From assembly GCA_020627965.1 (NCBI GenBank), contig JAHDFX010000032.1, positions 1 through 38,217 of the forward strand: a DNA stretch of 38,217 nt. The letters run 5' to 3'. Source of the DNA: Saprospiraceae bacterium. GTDB lineage: Bacteria; Bacteroidota; Bacteroidia; Chitinophagales; Saprospiraceae. Of the stretch, positions 1 to 6,750 are shown piece by piece. Below the pieces are notes generated by a model, which was given only the letters and a program-made list of their open reading frames with translations, was not told where the DNA came from and made no database searches. Both the position numbers and the translations under genes were made by a program. Within the stretch, counting starts at the first letter, position 1; each line of letters starts with the position of its first letter.

Positions 1-903
1 ACGATGATATAGGTCTTCTCTGAATTTCTTCTCGGCAATCTCACGACGCAAATCTTTGTTCGTTGCAGCGACTACTCTTACATCGACCTTAATCTCTTTA
101 TCTCCACCAACTCTTGTGATCTTGTTTTCCTGCAAAGCACGTAATACTTTTGCTTGAGCAGAAAGGCTCATATCTCCAATTTCATCCAGGAATAAAGTAC
201 CTCCATTAGCTTGCTCAAATTTCCCGATACGCTGTTTTACTGCCGAGGTAAAAGCGCCTTTCTCATGCCCGAATAATTCACTCTCGATCAACTCAGAAGG
301 AATAGCAGCGCAGTTGACCTCCACGATAGGCGCTTTAGCACGATTGCTCTTAGCATGTAACCAGCGAGCGACCAGCTCTTTACCTGTTCCATTAGGGCCA
401 GTGATTAGCACACGGGCATCCGTCGGGCCTACTTTTTCTATTGTATCCTTGATTTGCTGAATACCTTCAGATTCACCAACCATGTCCTGGGTTTTAGACT
501 TAGCTACACGGCGTTTCAGGACTTTCGTTTCTGTAATAAGGCTAGACTTGTCCATAGCATTACGGATCGTAATCAATAGACGATTCAAATCCGGTGGTTT
601 GGAGATATAATCAAAAGCTCCTTTTTTTACCGCTTCTACTGCTGTCTCGATATTCCCGTGCCCGGAGATCATCACCGTTGGTGTATCAGGAGCAAGAATA
701 GCAACCCTTTCCAGCGCCTCCATCCCGTCCATTTTAGGCATTTTGATGTCCATAATAATAACATCATAAGTATCTTTTTTCAACTTTGCCAATGCTTCCA
801 GACCATCCCCTGCTTCGTCTACTTTATACTTTTCAAATTCAAGAATATCCCGTAGCGTCCGGCGGATACTGCTTTCATCATCAACGACTAATATTTTTGC
901 CAT
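1..903 (-). CDS. Sigma-54-dependent response regulator, NtrC family (C-terminus beyond window)
   Basis: Two-component response regulator that activates sigma-54 promoters by ATP hydrolysis. The reading frame is open from the ATG at 903 to the window edge (301 codons). The N-terminal receiver domain (about 1-120) has the acidic pair D8/D9, phosphoacceptor D52 in [13 protein letters not shown]80 and K102. The AAA+ domain starts near 140, with Walker A GPNGTGKE (about 169-176), the sigma-54 contact loop GAFTSA (about 216-221; the textbook form is GAFTGA) and Walker [12 protein letters not shown] (about 235-245). The rest of the AAA+ domain and any DNA-binding HTH lie to the left of the window. 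The nearest gene is the divergent secreted-protein gene at 1072; no sensor kinase is visible. The family is certain; the regulon cannot be inferred. Confidence 0.95.
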   Translation of the reverse strand, partial: MAKILVVDDESSIRRTLRDILEFEKYKVDEAGDGLEALAKLKKDTYDVIIMDIKMPKMDGMEALERVAILAPDTPTVMISGHGNIETAVEAVKKGAFDYISKPPDLNRLLITIRNAMDKSSLITETKVLKRRVAKSKTQDMVGESEGIQQIKDTIEKVGPTDARVLITGPNGTGKELVARWLHAKSNRAKAPIVEVNCAAIPSELIESELFGHEKGAFTSAVKQRIGKFEQANGGTLFLDEIGDMSLSAQAKVLRALQENKITRVGGDKEIKVDVRVVAATNKDLRREIAEKKFREDLYHR

Positions 904-1032
904 GTGTTTGGTTTATATTTTACCAAGAAGTGTAAAAATTAATACCTACAAAGAAACGAAAGAAAGAAGAGCTAAACAAATATTGCCGACAAGTCCCGTT
1001 TTTCCTCCCTATTTTTAATGATAAATTAACAT

Positions 1033-1040
1033 TATATTTG
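1033..1040 (+). promoter_or_regulatory. Bacteroidota-type -7 box (TATATTTG)
   Basis: Exact match to the TAnnTTTG -7 element used by the Bacteroidota housekeeping sigma factor, 31 nt upstream of the ATG at 1072. The same ATTATATTTG string precedes the protease gene at 9924. No clear TTG -33 box is seen at the usual distance. Confidence 0.45.
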
Positions 1041-1071
1041 AATAAACAATAGACCAAAGCAATTTCAAAAA

Positions 1072-1920
1072 ATGAACCAGATTATGAAACAATTTTTACT
1101 TTACCCTTTTTTATTTCTTTTTCTTGCCCCTTCTATTCTTGCTCAGAACTATCTCCCTTTATTGGGCAATGTAGAATGGAAAGAGAAATTCTATGATTTT
1201 TCAGGCGAAGGCTGTTGGGACTTTATCCTGGATCCACCGGAGGTTGTGCCAGGAATTGGGACAGCACAACGCATTACTAATTCAGATTATCTTCTTTGGG
1301 AAGATACTTTAACACAACAAGTATGGTATTTTCGGGAAAATTCAAACATGACGACCCCTTCCTTATTGTATGACTTCAGCTTGTCGGTCGGCGATATGAT
1401 CACAATGCCTTCACAGCTCACTAATCAAACCCATACACTCACAGTGGTGGAAGAAGGAACTGAATCTATTTTTGTATGGCCATTTGAAGTAAAAAAACTA
1501 ACCTTATTATCTAGTCCTCCTATGGAATGTACTGAGCAAATTACCTGGATCACTGGAGTTGGTTCCAATATAGATATGATTTATCCCCGACTATTTTGTG
1601 ACCCCGTGGTTTATCTTGATAAAGTATGGAAAGATAACGTACTCATCTATGATGCCATGTACGATTGCACTGTAAACATAGAAGAGATCAATCAAAATAC
1701 CTGGACGATATGGTATTATAATGATGTAATTCATGTGCAAGAAGAAAACAACAAATCAGGGAATTTCACATTGTACAGTATTGATGGTCATGAGATTGTA
1801 CAAGAACAAAATATCAGTACAGGCTCTGTTATAAAAGTCAATATTCCGGCTGGTATATATGTAGGTGTTATAGAGGAAGTATCAGGTACACAGCAAGTCA
1901 AAAAACTAGTGATACCTTAG
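1072..1920 (+). CDS. Secreted protein with T9SS C-terminal sorting domain
   Basis: Exported protein of unknown function, 282 aa. The N-terminus has a signal peptide (hydrophobic run LLYPFLFLFLAPSILAQ, cleavage probably after AQ). The body (about 25-205) is a beta-rich region with paired cysteines, of a type common in Bacteroidota secreted proteins. The last ~75 residues form a type A T9SS sorting domain: GNFTLYSIDGHEI, then VNIPAGIYVG, ending KLVIP. Translation could also start at codon 5 (MKQF, 1084), which gives a more usual signal peptide. A TAnnTTTG box lies 31 nt upstream. The gene is convergent with the decayed secreted-protein gene at 1898-2254 and overlaps its 3' end by about 23 nt. 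Export and surface location are inferred from the sorting domain. Confidence 0.85.
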   Translation: MNQIMKQFLLYPFLFLFLAPSILAQNYLPLLGNVEWKEKFYDFSGEGCWDFILDPPEVVPGIGTAQRITNSDYLLWEDTLTQQVWYFRENSNMTTPSLLYDFSLSVGDMITMPSQLTNQTHTLTVVEEGTESIFVWPFEVKKLTLLSSPPMECTEQITWITGVGSNIDMIYPRLFCDPVVYLDKVWKDNVLIYDAMYDCTVNIEEINQNTWTIWYYNDVIHVQEENNKSGNFTLYSIDGHEIVQEQNISTGSVIKVNIPAGIYVGVIEEVSGTQQVKKLVIP

Positions 1921-2254
1921 TCTTTAAAATAGTTTGTAAAAATTGTTGCTGATTACGTAAAAAAAGCGGTGGTTCTGGTGGGCAGGTATCACAAGGTTTT
2001 ACCGTTTTATTGAGATGATATACGGTTTCTCCACCAGTAATTTGAGTTGAATCTATTCACACAGTTTCGCTTATAGGGCTGTTATAGCGAAGCATTGCAC
2101 CATTAAGTATATTAACGGAATCATAGGCAGTAATACCGTCCACTAATTGATAGTGATATTCATCGCCTACCGTAACAGGCGTCCAGTTTTGAGTAAAAAC
2201 AAGGGAGGAACTAAAGCAAAATGCCAGTAAAAGGAGAAGATTTAAGGTCTTCAT
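1898..2254 (-). pseudogene. Decayed secreted-protein gene with in-frame TGA
   Basis: A 65-codon ORF (2254 to 2057) starts with a good signal peptide (MKTLNLLLLLAFCFSSSLVF, then TQ) and a mature start WTPVTVGDEYHY typical of Bacteroidota secreted proteins. It ends at a TGA (2059-2057). The same frame stays open after the TGA for 52 more codons and still looks coding: IDSTQITGGETVYHLN, then PCDTCPPEPP and LRNQQQFLQ. It stops at a TGA (1900-1898) inside the 3' end of the convergent gene. No frameshift is needed, so one nonsense mutation plus loss of the 3' part explains it. The intact ancestor was probably several hundred residues long with a T9SS tail. A short functional 65-aa product or stop readthrough is possible but less likely. 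Confidence 0.7.
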
Positions 2255-2378
2255 AGTATATGTTTTTTATAGTGACGGGCGATGGGCATGATAAAGTTAC
2301 AATATAAAAAACGAAAAAGATAGGGAGGAATTTTAGGGTTTGTCAGTATTTTTAAACACTAAGGAGACTAAGTTTTTA

Positions 2379-2765
2379 TCAGAGAGTAGTGCATTGCTTA
2401 TGTAGCTGAATATCAGGCATAAAGCGAAAGTCTTTAAGGTTGTAAGTAAATAGAGGAATTTGGTGAACAATAGCTGTCGCTCCAATAATAGCGTCAGGAA
2501 TTAATAGACCATGGCTCAAATTAAACTGGTCGATTAGAGAAACAGATAACTGAGAAATTGCTGTATCTATTTCAATAACATCATAGGAACGCATACGGCT
2601 TCTCATTTGTATCATTTCGTTCTTATTACCCATCCCTTGATAAAGTTCCATAATTGTAATCGCAGATACAACTATATTATCGAAACCTATATTAGTTAAT
2701 TCATTAATAGTATCAGCGTTTCCATTGAAGGCATGTATGAATATATTGGTATCACATAGTACCAT
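2379..2765 (-). CDS. vapC: VapC-type PIN-domain ribonuclease toxin
   Basis: Toxin half of a type II toxin-antitoxin pair; PIN-domain proteins are Mg2+-dependent RNases that usually cut tRNA or rRNA. The 128 aa are a complete single PIN domain with the acidic quartet in order: D5 (VLCDTNIF), E40 (ITIMELYQG), D91 (LIPDAIIGATA) and D112 (NLKDFRF). Length and spacing fit VapC. It starts 2 nt after the stop codon of the upstream gene at 2768-2989, so the two are cotranscribed and probably translationally coupled, antitoxin first. The specific RNA target cannot be read from sequence. Confidence 0.9.
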   Translation of the reverse strand: MVLCDTNIFIHAFNGNADTINELTNIGFDNIVVSAITIMELYQGMGNKNEMIQMRSRMRSYDVIEIDTAISQLSVSLIDQFNLSHGLLIPDAIIGATAIVHQIPLFTYNLKDFRFMPDIQLHKQCTTL

Positions 2766-2767
2766 AC

Positions 2768-2989
2768 TTAACCCTTACGCTTCCAAGCTTGTGAACGTAT
2801 ATCCTCAAGTCTGCGAGGTGAATCTTTCCAGATACCAAAAAGAGCTGTTGGATCAATATTTTTATCACCTTTTGTGATGCTTGGTTTGGGAATATTGGTG
2901 ACTTCAAAATTCTTTACCTCCATTGTTTGCAACATAGCTATTAAACGTTCCAATTCTGCCGTGGAGGTCGGTTCTATTGTTATTTTCAT
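2768..2989 (-). CDS. Putative antitoxin of the VapC pair
   Basis: Small 73-aa protein immediately upstream of the PIN toxin, with only 2 nt between the genes, so antitoxin by position. The N-terminal half (MKITIEPTSTAELERLIAML) is compatible with a short strand plus helix; no ribbon-helix-helix, AbrB or Phd DNA-binding motif is recognised. The C-terminal tail ALFGIWKDSPRRLEDIRSQA followed by WKRKG is a basic/aromatic helix of the kind that wraps the toxin active site in VapB-like partners. A TATTTTTG -7 box lies 12 nt upstream of the ATG. Its role is inferred from context and tail character, not from a recognised family. Confidence 0.75.
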   Translation of the reverse strand: MKITIEPTSTAELERLIAMLQTMEVKNFEVTNIPKPSITKGDKNIDPTALFGIWKDSPRRLEDIRSQAWKRKG

Positions 2990-3000
2990 ACTGCAATTTA

Positions 3001-3008
3001 CAAAAATA
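3001..3008 (-). promoter_or_regulatory. -7 box (TATTTTTG) of the toxin-antitoxin operon
   Basis: TAnnTTTG match on the minus strand ending 11 nt before the antitoxin ATG at 2989, which implies a very short leader. A TTTTG lies 12 nt further upstream, closer than the usual -33 spacing. Confidence 0.4.
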
Positions 3009-3133
3009 TAGAGGCAATGGCAAAATTGACTTTACTTTGAACACATCAGCAACTTACTGCAAAACCGTATAACCCTGTTTATAGGACACATGATATTATT
3101 TTACCTTATCCATGTGATTACCATTTTTTGCTG

Positions 3134-3820
3134 TTAAATTCCTGAAAAATGGATTGGTTTACTCAACCCTAAACTTTCCATTTTCATTTCAACTAATAAC
3201 TTGAAGCTTTCGTCTGCGTGAGGAGCCAAGTATATTTCTTCTATCAGAATATCAGGATTAATATCTATTTTAGTTCCTATTGGTAATTTAAGTAATTCAC
3301 TATTGTTTTCAGCAGGCAAAGATGTAATCAGTCTAACTTCACGTTCAAATTCAAAATAGTCTCTTTTTTCAAAAAGTGGTTGAAACATGTTGCCTCGGAA
3401 TGTATAGCTGCCACTAAAAAAATTAACATAATTAATTTCGCCTATATGCTGTGAACTCGAGTTGATTTCAATGCTCTTGATTAGTCTTTTAATATTTGTT
3501 TTTATTGCAACCGCTGCCCGATAGTCTGTATAAATTTTCCAAAGTGCATATGTCTCTTTCTCAACCATTGCCCAAGAGGAAACATAGTTTGATCTTCTTA
3601 AACGAGGATAACTGTCAATTATTCTTAATGGATGTGAATCATCTAAGTTGTTTACAAGATTAACTGGCACTCTTCCTTCGTATTTATCCTCAAATTGGTC
3701 AATTCTTGACATGTAAAGCTTTTGATTATCAATAATGTCTAAGAATTTCCAAAGGTCGAGAAATCTCCATATTACTTTAGAATCAGAAGGTGTTTTGATG
3801 TTTGGATGTGCTTCATACAT
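3134..3820 (-). CDS. DUF2971 family protein
   Basis: Soluble 228-aa protein with no signal peptide. It has the layout of DUF2971: an N-terminal FLDLWKFLDIIDNQKLYMSR then FEDKYEGRVP (about 22-52), a middle WAMVEKETYALWKIYTDYRA then VAIKT block (about 83-108), INYVNF (about 128-133), and a C-terminal FEKRDYFEFEREVRLI (about 149-164). DUF2971 proteins are of unknown function and are often found in accessory or defence-rich loci, which fits the adjacent toxin-antitoxin pair. The upstream neighbour on the same strand is the amylase-like gene, 86 nt away. The family call is from remembered motif order and is fairly secure; no reaction can be assigned. Confidence 0.7.
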   Translation of the reverse strand: MYEAHPNIKTPSDSKVIWRFLDLWKFLDIIDNQKLYMSRIDQFEDKYEGRVPVNLVNNLDDSHPLRIIDSYPRLRRSNYVSSWAMVEKETYALWKIYTDYRAAVAIKTNIKRLIKSIEINSSSQHIGEINYVNFFSGSYTFRGNMFQPLFEKRDYFEFEREVRLITSLPAENNSELLKLPIGTKIDINPDILIEEIYLAPHADESFKLLVEMKMESLGLSKPIHFSGI

Positions 3821-3906
3821 GATTTTACGTTTTAATAAGCCACTAAAAAGTCATTGTATCTTGAAAATTATTTCCTATCAACCGATATTTCATGCTAATA
3901 ATAGAT

Positions 3907-6702
3907 TTATCTAATCACAACTTTCCTGACTTCCACTTCGCCATTCACTTCCAATCTTAAGAAATACAAGCCTGGAATCAGTTCAGACGTATCCCAACTT
4001 AGTAAGCGAGTACTTGCCGGATGCGAGCTTTGCTCCAAAATACTAACTACCTGTCCAAGTGGATTTAAGACACTAAGTTGTACCGCTGCAAATTCAGGTA
4101 ATTCATATTGTATCATCGCTTGCTCATCCACTGGATTCGGGGCAATTTCCAGACTAAAATCTGCCATTTCAGGAGATAGGACACCTACCATAGTCTGATC
4201 GCTAATATTTTGAGAAGTATAAATTCGATACTCGCCGGGCTGTAGGCTTATATTGGCATTGATATTAGTAACATTCAGGCTATCTCCACTGAAATATTCG
4301 TACCACCAGCCCGTATATTGGAATTGTGGATCAATACTGCCACCTACGACATCAAAATTACCAATAACTATTGCATCCATATCCGGGTGATTCAGGCGGA
4401 TACGCTTTTGATAGCCGCCTACATCCATCTGGAAATTATTGGTTTCAAAAGTATTATAATTCTTCTTTAGGTCGATCATTGCCTGGTAGACATCATGCAA
4501 TTGCTTACGTGCAGGAACATTCAGATAATCCCAACGAATAGGCTTGGGATCAAGGCGGCAGTTTTCATTGATCGTTCCATCCAGGCAGGTATTGATAGAA
4601 TAATCATAACCCATTTCACCAAATTCCCACATCGTTTTCGGACCGGGAATGCTGAAGAAAAGTGCCGCTACCAACTCCTGACGAGCTAAGGCAGTATTTA
4701 AGTCAGTAATATCATAACTGCCATTGGAATTGCCAAAAAGCAGGTTTTTGTACATAAATCTTTCTTCATCATGGCTTTCCATAAAACCGACCAGATGCGG
4801 ATTATTCCAGCCACGAGCCTGATAGGATAAAGTACTCAGGTCGGAACCATAACCCATGCTAGCTTCATTGAATTGAGAATGTCCATTACCCCAAATCATC
4901 ATACCGTAGTTAGACAATTCTATTTCTTCACTGTTTTCTGCAAAATGCTCCAGAATAACAAAGAAGTCGGGATCAGCATCCCAGCAGGCATCGGCTACAT
5001 CTTTGACAATTTCAATGCGGGAAGCATCATATTGTCCCCAGACACCTACATCTGTGGTATAATTTTGTGTAAAGCCTTTAGATAGATCGAAGCGGAAACC
5101 GTCTATTTTATACTCATTGATCCAATATTGCATCACGCGCTCCCGCCATACTTCTGTGGCAGCACTTTCGTGATTAATATCATAACCGACATTGAAAGGA
5201 TGCAAAGCATTTACATTAACCCAGGGATTGCCGGGTGCCGGTTTGAAATTTGCCTGATCCCAATATAACTGACAAAGCGGACTTTGGCTGAAAGCATGAT
5301 TATATACTACATCCACAATTACAGCCATACCTCTTGCATGAGCTTCATCCACCAATGCTTTAAAATCTTCAGCAGGACCATAATATTTATCCAGTGCCAT
5401 ATGAAAAGACACATTATAGCCCCAGCTATCATTCCCTTCAAATTCACTGACGGGCATTAATTCAATAGCATTGATACCCAGGTTTTGCAAATAATTCAGG
5501 GTGTCTTTGAGGGTCTTATAATCATGAGCAGCCAAAAAATCTCTGACCAGCAATTCATAGACTACGAGGTCTGCCTTTTTAGGTTTTTGAAAATTAGTGA
5601 TTTGCCAGTTATAAGGTGCTTCGCCCAACGTAAAAGCTGTTACAGCATTGGAGGTTTGCCCGAATGGATAAGGCTTCAGATCGGGATAAGTATCATCGCT
5701 TATGCCGCCGTCGCTATATTGGTCCAGGATTTTTTCGCTGTACGGATCAGCTACCCGGATTTCTCCATCCACAAAATATTGGAAAGCATATTCCTGTCCG
5801 GGCGTAAGTCCTGTAATATCCAGCCACCAGGTATTCCCATCTGTAGAACGATTCATGAAGTAATTTACGTCCGGTGTCCAGTCATTGAAATCGCCAATCA
5901 CATATACATAATCTTTGAAAGGCGCATATAAAGATAAGCGCAATGTCGTATTATTAATTTCATTCAAACCGGGCAAAGTTCCGGCAGGCTGGTTGGCTGT
6001 ATTGACAGATGGATTAACAATGTATTTAAATGAATCTACAGCTGTATTTGTGCCATCATCAGCTTCTAGTATAACAGTATGCCCACCACCTGAAATCACT
6101 GTCAGGTTATAATTAATACTGGTTCCTGCGCCGGAGGCGACTAAAACACCATTGTCATAAATAGATAAATTTGCTCCTATAGAGGCATTACCGCTTATTG
6201 GAATAACATCATTGATCTCCGCAAAAAGGAAATTATCGGAAGGTGTCACAATTGCTGTATTCAAGGCTGTGCTACTCTGGTAAACAGGCACAAAAATATC
6301 TCCAAAATCTTCTGTTTTACCCTCTATGCTTCCATCTGCATTTCGGAAAACAAAAGCCATTTCGACAACTTCTTCACCAATTGGAATACCATAAAAAGAA
6401 CGAATATTGAAAGACATTTGATGTTGGTTATTTCCAATATCCGTCATTTGATACTGAGTAGCACTAGATCCCCAATCACCGAATACATATTGCCAGTTGC
6501 CGGGGCCACCTGCTGCTGTAATGACGCCAGTATGAATATATACAGGTGTTATACCTGCGAGATCGCCATTGCCTTGCGTGGCATCATAGGTAATGGTTAC
6601 ATTATCGTCTACTGTCGGAAAAGGCGGATCAATAGTAATGATCTGAGCAATGAGCAGATGCGATATAAATAGACTTGTGAGGGTAAGAATGTGTTTTAGC
6701 AT
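3907..6702 (-). CDS. Secreted GH13 alpha-amylase-family enzyme with T9SS tail
   Basis: Exported glycoside hydrolase, 931 aa, predicted to act on alpha-glucans (starch/glycogen-like). Signal peptide MLKHILTLTSLFISHLLIAQ. Residues about 20-230 are Ig-like/starch-binding-like modules. A CBM48-like early-set domain follows (about 240-360; VYVIGDFNDWTP, DGEIRVADPYS). The GH13 barrel (about 375-760) shows all four conserved regions: GMAVIVDVVYNHAF (about 455-468), GFRFDLSKGF with nucleophile Asp (about 534-543), FFVILEHFAE with acid/base Glu (about 580), and FMESHDEERF with stabilising Asp (about 640). The C-terminus is a T9SS sorting domain: LEIAPNPVDEQ, LNPLGQVV, then GLYFLRLEVNGEVEVRKVVI. No susC/susD homologue is nearby, so this is a stand-alone surface or secreted enzyme. 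Exact specificity (amylase or pullulanase-like) is not resolved. Confidence 0.92.
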   Translation of the reverse strand: MLKHILTLTSLFISHLLIAQIITIDPPFPTVDDNVTITYDATQGNGDLAGITPVYIHTGVITAAGGPGNWQYVFGDWGSSATQYQMTDIGNNQHQMSFNIRSFYGIPIGEEVVEMAFVFRNADGSIEGKTEDFGDIFVPVYQSSTALNTAIVTPSDNFLFAEINDVIPISGNASIGANLSIYDNGVLVASGAGTSINYNLTVISGGGHTVILEADDGTNTAVDSFKYIVNPSVNTANQPAGTLPGLNEINNTTLRLSLYAPFKDYVYVIGDFNDWTPDVNYFMNRSTDGNTWWLDITGLTPGQEYAFQYFVDGEIRVADPYSEKILDQYSDGGISDDTYPDLKPYPFGQTSNAVTAFTLGEAPYNWQITNFQKPKKADLVVYELLVRDFLAAHDYKTLKDTLNYLQNLGINAIELMPVSEFEGNDSWGYNVSFHMALDKYYGPAEDFKALVDEAHARGMAVIVDVVYNHAFSQSPLCQLYWDQANFKPAPGNPWVNVNALHPFNVGYDINHESAATEVWRERVMQYWINEYKIDGFRFDLSKGFTQNYTTDVGVWGQYDASRIEIVKDVADACWDADPDFFVILEHFAENSEEIELSNYGMMIWGNGHSQFNEASMGYGSDLSTLSYQARGWNNPHLVGFMESHDEERFMYKNLLFGNSNGSYDITDLNTALARQELVAALFFSIPGPKTMWEFGEMGYDYSINTCLDGTINENCRLDPKPIRWDYLNVPARKQLHDVYQAMIDLKKNYNTFETNNFQMDVGGYQKRIRLNHPDMDAIVIGNFDVVGGSIDPQFQYTGWWYEYFSGDSLNVTNINANISLQPGEYRIYTSQNISDQTMVGVLSPEMADFSLEIAPNPVDEQAMIQYELPEFAAVQLSVLNPLGQVVSILEQSSHPASTRLLSWDTSELIPGLYFLRLEVNGEVEVRKVVIR

Positions 6703-6750
6703 GGTCTTGTTTTTTTAAACAATTACTTACATAAAGTTAAAAAGAAAGTT

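Noticed and set aside
979-990. GTCGGCAATATT shared (inverted) with about 29572-29583 as a regulatory motif
   Set aside because: A shared 12-mer is expected by chance many times in 38 kb, and the flanks do not match.
5485-5931. 148-codon plus-strand ORF opposite the GH13 gene
   Set aside because: It lies fully inside the GH13 and CBM48-like coding frame on the other strand, and its composition is not protein-like.
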